From NCBI GenBank assembly GCA_037974965.1, contig JBBPFI010000004.1, positions 992,001 through 1,056,000 on the forward strand: a DNA stretch of 64,000 nucleotides, given 5' to 3'. Below are positions 33,115 through 43,765 of the stretch, one piece after another. The notes beneath the pieces were generated by a model, which searched no databases, was not told the DNA's origin, and saw only the letters and a list, made by a program, of their open reading frames with translations. The first letter of the stretch is position 1. The number at the start of each line of letters is the position of its first letter. Position numbers and translations under genes: made by a program. Origin of the DNA: Dacryopinax spathularia (Eukaryota > Basidiomycota > Dacrymycetes > Dacrymycetales > Dacrymycetaceae).

Positions 33115-34246
33115 ATGGCGCAGCACCTCCTCGTTGTCGGGGGAAATGGCTTTCTAGGTAATCTGATTCATGAGGCGGCCCACTCGTGATGCTAAAAGAG
33201 CTTTAGGATCCAATGTGTGCAAGAGAGCCGTCTCGAAAGGCTGGAAAGTAACGAGCATTAGGTCAGTTTCTCGTTTTCCCCGGAAAGTCAGCTCTACAGT
33301 AGCTATAACTTCTTTCAGCAAGTCTGGTCAACCTTGCCTTACGCCTTCCGGACATCTACCGGCATGGACGAAGGAAGTCGATTGGCATGCTGCATCAGCA
33401 AGCGAGCCACAAACATTCGAACACCTCCTTCCGGGCGTGACTAGTGTTGTCCATACCCTGGGAATTCTCCTTGAAGGCAGCTACAAGTCGGGTATAGGCG
33501 GGGCACTTTCAGCCTTGATCAATTCCCGTAGTCCAAATCCGTTGGCAAAGGGAGGTCCTGGATCGTATGAAGCTGTCAATCGAGATTCCGGTAAGTAGTC
33601 ACGTTTGAAACAAGTGGTCCATGCTCAATCCGCTTCAAGCGATCACGGTTCTCGACACGCTGTTACAAGTTCCCTCAGACGTGCAAAGAACATTTGCATA
33701 CATCTCTGCTGCCGATGTGTTCCGTCCTTCGATACCCGAGCGCTACATCACTACCAAGCGTGAGGCTGAGCAAGCCATCCAACTGCGAGCTGATGCGGAA
33801 GGCTCGAATATTCGACCGCTGTACTTCCTACCAGGTATCTCTCATTCATTCCTACTAGAGATGCAGCATTCACTGACTACGACGACGAAGGTTTCATGTT
33901 CCATCCACATACACGACCATTATCGACGCCTGTCGCGTCCGTGCTAGATTTGTCGGCCTCGATCGCCCAATGTGCTCCGAACTACATTGCCGCTCCGGCC
34001 AAGATCCTTGCTTCATCGCCAGTTGGGCAATCGCTCGGTTTAGATTCCGTCCCGCTGGAGGAGCGGAGACCAATGCATGTCGAAAGCGTCGCTAGAGCGA
34101 TATGTGCTGCCATCGAGTTGGACCAGATCAGCGGCGTGGTCGATGTTCGGAAGATGCGCACACTCATAGGCTGGGACCAGGAAACGGCTCCCAGCCACGA
34201 ACAGCCAGGCCTTGGTCCCGGCAGCCAAGCACCTAGCGATGTATGA
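33115..34246 (+). CDS. COQ11: Coq11-like mitochondrial NAD(P)-binding protein
   Basis: Five exons: 33115..33157, 33207..33261, 33319..33590, 33640..33834 and 33891..34246; 306 aa. It begins with a Rossmann dinucleotide motif LLVVGGNGFLG, split by the first intron, as in atypical short-chain dehydrogenases. Further matches to yeast Coq11 (YLR290C) are VVHTLGILLEGSYK, SRSPNPLAKGGPGSYEAVNR, AYISAADVF, ERYITTKREAE and the LPGFMFHPHTRPL stretch. By family knowledge it is part of the coenzyme Q synthesis complex. The catalytic YxxxK of classical SDRs appears here as YITTK. The stop is 44 bp from the convergent asparaginase stop. Confidence 0.85.
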
Positions 34247-34290
34247 TTATCGATTACAGTAATGTATTATGTTGGCGCTATCTTATGTCG

Positions 34291-36730
34291 CTAATCGGTC
34301 TGCTCTTCATGGTAGCCCGCCCGCTGCCACAGACGCATGGACTCCAGGTCGTTCGTTTCTCGGGCCCGCCCATACGCAAGTCCAGCATAACCTCCTTCAA
34401 CATCGGCACCGTACAGATGCGCACCGACCGCGCAAAGCTCTTCGATAATAGCGGCGTATTGTCGTCTTGCGGCCTGGTAACAGTTAGACCGATGTTCTGC
34501 ACCACCGGAAACCAGCATACGTAATACAGCGGGGTATGATCCAAGGCATCCCTCAGATGGACCAAGGCCCCCACGCTCAGCAATTGCCGAGTGCACTCTA
34601 ACGCTCCATGCAGCGCGGCAATATGCAGCAACGTTCGTCCGGACGCGACATCCAGCTGATTAACTAGGCCGGGCGCTTGTCTTCGCCGTTGTTGCGGTGA
34701 TGACGGTGCGTGTGATTTTCCGGTCGAGCATAGCTCCTCTTCCAGTCGTAAGCAAGTATTTAGAGTATCCACGTCGTCTTTGGCAACAGCAAGTTGGGCA
34801 AGGAATGGTAGAAGAGCCAGGTCCCCTGCTTGCTGATCATCCGCTGTAGTTGTGAGAGCGACCGGTGCTGACATCGATTGCTGTCTTCGTGGTGGCTTCG
34901 GCCTGTCGGTTGATAACCGCATGATGCCGGACATGATGTCCAGCGTATGATTAGGCGCCGTCGAGAAGGTTGTCTCGTCGATCGGGACGGTCAGCTCGCC
35001 TCGCAGTGGGATTCCTATGAGCGACCTGATTTCGCGCACGGGGAGATCCTTCGCGAGTAGATAGGCAAGCTTAGTTAAGGCGCACTACAGGAAAGTTGGA
35101 TCAGTGGGTCAATGTACAATAAGTAAGTACGTCAACTCACCTCCGGCGTCATATCTGCTCCTGGTATTACACCCATTTCTAGCAATGTCCGACCGGTCTG
35201 GTATGAATCGGAGACCGCTCCTTTGTGACATTGCGAGATGGCCACTACGACCACTCCTCGGCTGGTGGCTTCCTTGATCGCATCCAACACATCCGGTCTA
35301 TTCGGCGCGTTCCCTGCTCCAAATGTTTCTAGGACTAATCCTTGAATAGGAGGCGCTAATATCGCTCGCACGATGTCTCCGGTTATGCCGGGAAAGAGAC
35401 GCAACGCCGCTAGCCGACTCGGTGAGCAGCTGGTATATCGGACATAGAATGTGAAGTTCTTACCGACATTCGAGCACATGTCTGTATGGTCTGTTAGCAG
35501 GGCCGACCGCGGAAATTTCGGAATTTCGTACCTTTTTGCACTTTAAATGCCCGTGATCCGACTGGTCGGAGGATGCTTGACCAGTTTACCTCGATGTTGA
35601 TTCCGACTGCGTTAACATTAAACTAGATTCTGGATTCCGAGCCTGACCCGGTCTTACCTTCGACCAGTGGGCTACAGTTAGGACTATCAAAGGCTTCGAA
35701 ATCATCCGATGAGACCTTGGATGCTCGGTTACCTCGATAGAGGCGATGATTGAAGTAGAGGCAACATTCTGTTCGCAGAGTGCAATGAGATCCTGGGGGT
35801 CTCGTACCAGAGCGAACACGTACCTGGAATGATGTAATGCCCCGCAATGGAAAGAGCTCCCAAGAGATTTTCGACTGCATCGTTCCGAAGCTGAGATAGT
35901 GGTATCTGAGCTCCGGTCAAGATGACAGTCTTGCCAAGATCTTCAAGCATGAAGCTTAGAGCGCTTGAGGAGTAACACATCGTATCGGTTCCGTGTAGCA
36001 CAACGAACGCGTCGAAGTTGTGATAGTTCAGCTCGATTTCAGTCGCAATCCGCACCCAGTCTTCGGATAATAAGTACAGTGTCCTGTGTACTGAGTGAAA
36101 CTTACCGCTCAGCTCCATATTGCTACTATCAAGAAGCGGCTGCCACTAGACCGACCCAAAAAACTTCAGCAGGCTCTGTCTCAGCCAGAGGTATCTGCAT
36201 ACCTCGAGAATAGCATATCGGATCCGCTTTCTTACGTCACCATATGCGTGTATACTGGGTGTAATAAGGCTCGGAAGGTTCTTTTCATAGTAGACAACGC
36301 CAGTTGACGACGTTCCGGCCACACCGTCGGTGCCAGATCCGTCCACAGCAATAGGGCGCGACGAGCGAACCAGAAGCGTCGGTTCAGCTGTTTCCTGTGG
36401 ACCAACAGTCTCCAGCTCTCCAGGTGCAGACTGTGGCGTAACAGTCCCGCTATTCGCCCGACTAGCCGCCCAGGATTTGAACGAGCTGCTGCTTCCCGCG
36501 TTCGAGAAGAGCGAAGTGCCAAGAGGATCATGAAACCGAGTTTGGGTGCGGAGGGATTCGGTCAGTAAGTTCGGTTCTGGTGCGTAACCTTGGCCGGATA
36601 GGACCATGCCTATTGTACCGCCGGTATAGATGACGAGGATGCGAGATTCTCCGGCTGTTGCTCTAGACATGGTCGAAGAAGACAGGGATGCCGCGGAAAC
36701 AATCAGTTCGTGCGAAGATGCAGAATGCAC
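34291..36730 (-). CDS. Type I L-asparaginase with C-terminal ankyrin repeats
   Basis: Eight exons on the minus strand: 36730..36203,
36145..36106, 36060..35824, 35768..35658, 35606..35532, 35481..35141, 35084..34521 and 34473..34291; 692 aa. Asparaginase motifs: VIYTGGTIGM with the first catalytic Thr (about residues 34-43), AFVVLHGTDTMCYSSSAL with the second Thr-Asp pair, ILTGAQIPLSQLRNDAVEN, and AISQCHKGAVSDSYQTG. Between the first motif and the rest is a Ser/Gly-rich insert of roughly 100 residues. The C-terminus has ankyrin repeats (GRTLLHIAALHGALECTRQL and the next two), the same architecture as animal ASPG. It should hydrolyse asparagine to aspartate and ammonia, probably in the cytosol since no signal peptide is seen. 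A start at the second Met (residue 21) is possible. Confidence 0.9.
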
Positions 36731-36826
36731 ATATATGCGCCATTTCCAGACTTTGTATAGATGATCATTGTTTTTCCCTTTTTCCTACACCGACACAGTC
36801 TAGTCTACCTGGCGGGTATATATGAC

Positions 36827-37885
36827 TTATTTAGATTTGTATTCGGCCTCCAGACGGATCGCTTCGTCCTGAACCAGACCTAGTCTAGCAAGGATAGGGC
36901 GACCAGGATGGATCGTGTTCAGGAACTGGAAGCCCATGAACGCGCCGAAGCCCGCAACGCAGTAGATCGCAACTCGGATGTGTGCGGGATTTAGGGTCAA
37001 GAATGGGTATGGGACTGAGGCATATTAGTGTCATCTGTTGCGCAAGAGGATGGTATGTACTCACAATATCCCTTGTTCAGCGTGGCCAGGTACTCGGTCA
37101 ACCCGCCATACCAGAACACGAAGAGCAGCGTAAGCACCGCACCTTGCTTGTATGCTTGGTTCCTGGTATACTTCTTCTCAAAGAGCAAGAAATCCAGCGC
37201 CATGGAGATGCCAGGAACCGCATGCAGACCAAGGTCCAGGCGTAATGGGATACGCACGAGGCTGGACTCTGCGGATGGTTCTCCAGGTACGACGCCGAAC
37301 GGGTTGACAGCACCAGGGGGAAGTCGAGGGAGGATGAGCTCAGGGGCGAATAATAGCAGACCCCAGTAGATCGTGGAGATAGTGCAGGAGAGCTGATCCC
37401 GTATTAGCGAGTGAAGCGGCAAGACGACGGTTCTCCGGGCGTACAGCTATGGAGATCATCATGAATGTTCGCTTCGCAGACTTCAGGGCTGAGGACAACT
37501 ATCAGATATTGATGTAGTGACACGGCTAGCTGTACTCACTCTTGAAACCAGGAAACACGTCGCATACAGCTCCAAGCCACGATGTTATGGACGCAAATGC
37601 CAGCCTGGGCATAGACGCTTGAGCAAATGCCAATACAATAGAGCGGGTTACACGCACCCTTGAATGGTAAGATAACCCCAGTGTCCACCTCTTCGAGCCA
37701 TGATGGTCGGATGCATGGGCGACAGCGACAGCGAGTTGTATGCCCATATCATAATAGCTGCTGCGGTCGTCTGCAGTCGCAAGTCAGGTCGTGCCTTTGA
37801 TGACGTCGCATGGTAAACTGACATGGAACAGCAGCGGGATGATTGTTGCAGATAACGGGGCTGGAGCCACAGCAGCGGGAGCCAT
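36827..37885 (-). CDS. FAR-17a/AIG1-like membrane protein, 266 aa
   Basis: Six exons on the minus strand: 37885..37823, 37770..37658, 37604..37540, 37488..37445, 37392..37065 and 37014..36827, all in phase. Several transmembrane-type segments alternate with conserved family motifs: DVFPGFKTLKSAKR, ALSCTISTIYWGLLLF, RLDLGLHAVPGISMALDFLL with the conserved His, and GYFPYPFLTLNPAHIRVAIY. Mammalian AIG1 and ADTRP are threonine hydrolases of fatty-acid esters of hydroxy fatty acids; that activity is a reasonable guess here. The C-terminus is short and charged. The gene is tandem with the asparaginase gene, only 96 bp between stop and start, and is transcribed away from the TIR element. Confidence 0.85.
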
Positions 37886-38006
37886 CGTTTCCCCAGTTGT
37901 GTTGTACTCTAGCTGGAATGGTGTAGTAGAAGACTAGTTAGTTATAGCAAGTGTAGAAGCAAGCGATGGGCGTACAGTGTGTTCGTGTGGAAGAGAAGCA
38001 CAGGGT

Positions 38007-38612
38007 TCGTTGAATGAGGTAATTCCTCCGATGCCCTCTTTCGGGAGCGCAATTCCTAGAATGCCCTCTCGGGGTCTTTCTGCCTACAATGCCCCTCGCG
38101 TCGCAGTTAAGGGGGTTGGGAGGGAGATATAAGGGCAATTAAAATATAAACCATTAAGTTTAATAGCCAAATACCGTGTCATTAATTCCGAGTACCCCGC
38201 CACAACACAGAGATTGCGGTATTTTTTGAGTTACTATTGAGCTGAGCTTCCATTGCTAGTGCTTCTACCAATTTTATGTCAAGCTTTCTGATACTGCTTT
38301 GAGCCGAAGAATACTGAGAGACTTAAGCTATTGAACATATCCCCCCTAAAAGCTCAATGCTTGGAGTTGTAGACCTTTTTTGGACTCTTAGTTTCTGATT
38401 AATGCAGGCTCCAAATGTGAGCTCTAACCAATAACGTTTCGCCTTTGAAGAATACTTATTTTCAAAGTGGCTGCTTAGTGAACCGAGAAATACATGAAAT
38501 AAGTGCTAACTAGGGATGCCGGAGGGCAGCCGAGGAAATAGACCCCGGAGAGGGCAATGTGGGAAGCGCGCGTCCGCGGAGGGGGCATCGGAGGAATTAC
38601 CTCTCGTTGAAT
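38007..38612. repeat. 9-bp target-site duplication around the TIR element
   Basis: TCGTTGAAT occurs at 38007-38015 and again at 38604-38612, flanking the element directly on both sides. A perfect 9-bp match touching both inverted-repeat ends is strong evidence for insertion. Confidence 0.85.
38016..38603. mobile_element. 588-bp nonautonomous TIR transposon (MITE-like)
   Basis: The left end GAGGTAATTCCTCCGATGCC and the right end are inverted copies, matching at 24 of the first 25 bases. Similarity continues inward with mismatches for about 90 bp: AATGCCCTCTCGGGGTCT on the left against ATTGCCCTCTCCGGGGTCT on the right, so subterminal AATGCCC-type motifs repeat. The middle (about 38130-38500) is AT-rich and codes for nothing. 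A 9-bp target duplication and long structured inverted repeats resemble Mutator-like elements; that family call is inference. The element sits between the divergent starts of the AIG1-like and DHHC genes and could affect either promoter. Confidence 0.85.
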
Positions 38613-39047
38613 GGAAAGCGTCATCACATTCGACGCCGGCGTCCATTCAGTCGCGTTTTTGCGCGCCTTCGCATTCCGTTCATTCCTTTCCTCGTCGACG
38701 GCAGTCGCGTCCTCGTCGCCTTCGTTCTCCTCGTCCAACTGTTACTCTACTGGCAGCGAAACCATTTCTGACCGTCGGTTCTCATTCGCGCCTCCTGGCT
38801 GCTCAATCTCCAAAACCCGCCTTCAAGCCGCTGCGATCTCGGTAGATCGACCAGCGAAGGCGGCCCCGAAACACTCGCTCTCTTCCGTTTCGTTCGCCTT
38901 TCTCCGTTGTATACTCCAGGTCTAATCTGCTTGCCTTTGTCTCCACTCTCTGTTCCTGTCGGCAATATATGCGCACTCTCTCATTCTCGATAATTCGGTA
39001 CCCCGCATCCCTACAACCTCGCAACTCTCGACTACCTTATCCTCAAA
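38613..39047 (+). promoter_or_regulatory. Pyrimidine-rich leader of the DHHC gene
   Basis: Plus-strand sequence between the TIR element and the DHHC start is rich in C/T tracts, typical of fungal promoters and 5' UTRs. Overlapping short frames on both strands are not supported. No gene called. Confidence 0.4.
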
Positions 39048-41653
39048 ATGGCGACGCCCAACCAAACGCCTTCTCTACCGTCATCTTCCAGTCCAAACTC
39101 GTATAGTGTGCGGACCCGCGAGGAGAAGCCTGGAGACGGCGCGTCTGGGTCGCGAACCAATGCCACTGCCGAGCTCTACGGTACCCAATCAGACTTGCAA
39201 CGCGTTCGGAGCATGTCTAACACCAGTCGATCTATGCGACTGTCAGGCGACCTGACAGATCGAGCACCCTCGACGCGGTCGACGACCCGACCGCCGAACA
39301 TGACTTCCTCCAGCGACCAACTCGGGAACCTGAAGAACTGGCAATCTCATGGATACTCACGTGCTGGCCAGCCCGGAACAGTGGGTCCAGTGCCAGCAGC
39401 CTCGTTCCATTCGCTCGCTCAAACCATCCAACCGCAATCATCAAGATCGCATACCCCGCACATTCATCCACATCCATCATTCGTTAATGCCCAGCGAGGC
39501 ACAACCCTATCAAGCACCAGTCGCAAAGTTATCGACCCGACATTTCTTTATCGCCCACCATCGATCAGCATGTCGCGATCGGAACGACCGATACCTATGA
39601 GCGCCCTCGGTCGCCAACCTTCAGGGCGGTCCGCTCATTCGTCTCGGTCCGGTGCAAGCGGACTGCATACATCAAGACGACGAGAGCGGCTTTACGACAG
39701 CAACCTGCATGGATACCAATCAGACGGATACCTCTCCGATGGACCAAGGTCGGGATACGGTTCAGACGGGCCACGTTCTGGGTATGGGTCAGATGGACCC
39801 CGATCGGGGTATGGTTCGGACGGACCGAGAGGCTACGTTTCCGACACCGGGAGGGTGAAGAGGATGTTGCCCATCGGCCCCGATCGACCACTTGCTGTTC
39901 ATCAAAGTATCAATCATAGGCGCGACATAGAAGTTCCTCGTGCAGGGGAAAGGAGGAGTTGGGAAAACCGGTTGATGGAGCACGCTGAGGAGATGGATAA
40001 TGGGCGAAATGGTGCAGAGCCAAGGGCGGTGGCTCGTTTGACGGATGCCGAGGAAGAAAGGAACATCGGGTGGGGTATGATCGTGCCGGACGACTCTACC
40101 AGGCCGGACGAACCGAGTTCTCCGCAAGAGCCAGCCCGTTCTCAACACGGCTCTGAGCGACGTTATCCTGGATCTGCGCGAGATTCACCCAATATCCGTA
40201 CGGTCGAGTCCCTGCAGGATGAAGAGATGACTTCCCAATCCGGTCAAACGTCTTCCAAGCGCCCACATTTTGCCCCTCTACCGCCTCCCGTCACACAACC
40301 GCAAGGCAAGGTCGCATTCTCGTACGGGGATACAGCCGAAAAGGGCCACATACCCTTATCGAGCAGCAAGAAGACCGGTCCCAGAAACTACGAGGGATAC
40401 CCGTCTCGAAATTCGTTCTTTTTCCGTGGACATATCCTGACTGGTGGTGACAATCCCTGGCCGTTCGTGGCTAGCATCATCCTATGTCTTGCGACTGCCG
40501 GCATTTGGCTAGCTGGTGTTGGGAGGAACTGCGGCGCTGTATGGGGCAATGGCGGTTGGGCCGTCTTGGCTTTCGGCTGCTACGGGATCGCTCTGGTGTT
40601 CACCAGCATGCTCGTCACAGTAGGCTAACGTTCAGAGCGAGCCGCCGACTTGTGCTGACCACTCGTAGGCTTTCCGCGATCCGGGCATTATCCCAAGAGA
40701 CCTTGATCCCGATCCTCCTTATTCTACCTCTGCATTCGACGACGACGAGCCCATACCCTTGCCACGCGATCTTCGTGCTCGGGGAGGAATGTATGTTGCT
40801 CACCCACGTTCATCGTAACAAATCGCTCACGCGCGTTTACAGTGTCCGAGTGAAGTATTGCAGCACTTGTAAAACTTATCGACCTCCACGGGCGAGCCAC
40901 TGCAAAGTGGTAAGTCTGGGTACAAACAATGGAAGATTGGGCTGCTGATCTTGGAGTCAGTGCGACAACTGCGTTGACGGGATCGATCATCATTGTACAT
41001 ATCTACATAACTGCGTCGGAAGACGCAACTACACCACATTCATTACCTTCCTAATATCTGCGGTATGTGGACAGTCTGTCTAGCTTGCCCGGATAGCTGA
41101 TATCGTTGACTTTCGCAGATCCTGACCCTCTCCCTTATGATCGTGACCTCAGCCTTGGAACTCTACAGTTTATCGTATTCACGTGGCAGTTTTGTCAGCG
41201 CATTGCGGGCCGAGCCGTTAGCAGCCGTTAGTTTTGGTCTAGCTATCATCGTCATATGGCCCATGAGTGCCTTGCTTGCGTACCACATGAGGGTAAGAGC
41301 GTCCCTTCTTTAAGCGCTCGTGCCTTACTGACGCAATGCATTCCTGCAGCTGCAAATACTCAATATCACAACTGTGGAGCAGGTGAGAAAAAGTTCGGGT
41401 TGTTAAATCCGTGCGATTGCTAAATATGGTTTAGGTCCGTGCCCAAGCACATCGAAGCATGATCCCGGGCCCTGCACCACCCAACGCGTTCAGCCTTGGA
41501 CATTGGTACTCTAATGTCGCCTTTGTGCTGTGTCGACCAGGCGGCTACAGCTGGATAGAGCCTTGGGAGAGGAAAACCGAGGATATCCGGCAGGTCAACC
41601 CAGGCTGGCGACGAGACGAATTCGACGATGGACAATGGGGCTTGGCACGCTGA
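39048..41653 (+). CDS. DHHC palmitoyltransferase, 762 aa
   Basis: Seven exons: 39048..40619, 40669..40790, 40843..40909, 40961..41062, 41119..41292, 41350..41382 and 41435..41653. The first 440 residues are disordered, Ser/Pro/Arg-rich, with a GYGSDGPRS repeat. Then come two membrane segments ([38 protein letters not shown]), the TTxE-like [15 protein letters not shown] stretch, the cysteine-rich domain [20 protein letters not shown] and [12 protein letters not shown] with CVGRRNY, and two more membrane segments. This order fits Erf2-type enzymes, which attach palmitate to cysteines of Ras and other proteins at endomembranes. After the catalytic DHHC the residues are TYLHN rather than the usual PWVNN. 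The catalytic cysteine is kept, so activity is expected. Confidence 0.9.
39731..39827 (+). repeat. 24-30-bp coding minisatellite in the DHHC gene
   Basis: About four copies of a unit encoding (S)GYGSDGPR occur in a row within the disordered N-terminus. Such units expand and contract easily, so allele length may vary. Confidence 0.75.
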
Positions 41654-43765
41654 GACGTTCCCATATCATCTGTTTCCCTTCTTAACATCCATTCGTTCTT
41701 GACAGCAGTAGCATACCGATTCGCTTTGTACTGGACTAGTCTGGGTTAATTGTGTGGTCTAGGGGAATGGACGCATGTTTCATCTGGTTCTCTCTGCTTC
41801 CGACTGCTGTCCCGCTGAGTCCATCGCTATCAGATTCTTGAATCTATTTGCCCGATGATCAAGGCCCTGTTCGGTTCCGTCCGAGGCATGGAAACAAATT
41901 CTGGCTGATATTGTAGCCAAATGAGGAAAACCCGCGCCATGTGGATGAAAGGTGCCCCTGGATTCGCGATGACGTGCCTGTGACAAAGAACATAGAGAAT
42001 AAGGGTCCGTAGTAGAACCCGTGCGAAGAAATGCGCAGCGCCCAGGGCAAGGCGGACAGAACATCACCGTGGAACACAAGACCATGGTCAAATCGAGATT
42101 GCTGGAGTTGCGTGGGAGATGTGATTTGCTGACATGATGACTAAAACGCAACGGGAGAAGAAGGTGGGAATCGGCGGAATGCCCACAATGTATGGCAAGC
42201 ACGGGGTATTGAAATGGTTGTCAAACACATTTTTGCACTTTTTGCCCTGCGACAGAAGCCGGATGCCATGGGAAACCAGGGGTGAAGGGGTCTAAGGGTA
42301 GGTGTTCGCTTAACGCCTCTTTTCCCCTCGTTTTCAAAGGGCTGCGAGGGGCAAATCCGTGAAGCGTGTCCCGCGCGGTCATCGATCCGTTGGTCAAGAT
42401 TCGAAGGGTGCGAGTGAGAAGGATGCCGTGATGAATGGAAAACAGGAGCAGACCGCCGGCCGCCGGCAGTAGCTCACCATTGCTCCCGCTCTTCCTCCGT
42501 CTAAGTGTGCCGAACGTGCCGAAGTGAAAGGTAAGCCCTGTGGAAGCAAATAATCTGTCAAGTCCAAGATCGTATGCGCTCAGCCCACCCCCGCCTGTCC
42601 GCTGGTGGATTCCTTCAGTATTTGGCTCAGTGGAACTCGTGGACCGCTGAATCCGACAATTCTCGCTGACGTCGACGTTTGAGAGGGGGATTCAGATGCG
42701 AAGGGAGTGCCTGACGGGCGCACATGCATATGCATCAGACGCACGACCGACGATTCAGACCCAGCTTTAGCGAGAAACATTCGTCCTCACCGTGTGTGGT
42801 CTGCGGTCTAATTATTCACCACACGCCCTGTTCGTCTCATCGGGCAAAAGCAGCGTAGGGTTCCTGCGCCCGTTCTTGAGCTGGGATTCGGACCGAGCGC
42901 AGGTGAAATGCCACGTTTCTTCTTCAAGTATACTTTGGCTTACGAGCCCGTTCTTCAGCTTTAGTTTGTTTTTGCCTTCCTGCATATTTTGGGCCGTTTC
43001 CCGTCCTTTGTGTACGCCGTCATCAGTCCCTTTCCTCAGGGTCTGCCCATTTGAAAGCTGTATTGTACGAGCCACACGTCTCCCTCCGCTTTTTCGGTGC
43101 CTGTGACGGGCTATATTAGCGTGACCCCTCACTTCGACCCCGCCTGGTGCCGACGAGGGCCGAAAGGGAGAACAGGTGTCTGTGTCGCATACCGGTGAAC
43201 CTGCCCAGCCTAAAGGAAGCAAGTTAAGAGAGAGTTTTGGGTGTCTGGTCTGTGGTGTGACGTTATTCTGGGTGAGATTGCTCAGCACCGCTTTTTTGGT
43301 GTCATTTCTCACCGTCCGTAACCCAAGTTCGCTCCGACTCGCTCGGCCCGCGTTTCCACCCACCCACCCAACCCCCGCCCCTCGTGCGACCTCATCCAAT
43401 CATTGACCGACCTCCGAAAGGGCCGAACTGACCCGATAGCTTTGTTGGCCACCCAACCACCCTCTGAATTCTACTGCTGCTTCCCCCACCCATCGTCGTT
43501 CCCGCACCGCACCCACCGCTCGTTACTCCCCGAAACGGCAACGGGCCCCGTTCCCATCGCGGCCTCAGACCACCGAGATCTGCGGCTCTCCTCCGTCCAC
43601 ATTGACCCACTCCATCCCGCAGAACCACTCACACGGTACTCGTCGCCAGCCCACACCTCCAAGACCAAAAAAGTTGCGAGCCCACTGACGAGGCACAGGT
43701 CTGGTCAGTCAATTGGAGGGAGACTCACCTCTAATAATTATCGCCTCTTTCCCTTGTGCGCCTAA
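41654..43765. promoter_or_regulatory. 2.1-kb intergenic region before the Zn2Cys6 gene
   Basis: No supported gene. Open frames on both strands (for example 42812-43399 minus) lack domains and splice structure. The rightmost 400 bp is C-rich and should be the leader of the regulator gene. A long upstream region is common for fungal regulators. Confidence 0.4.
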
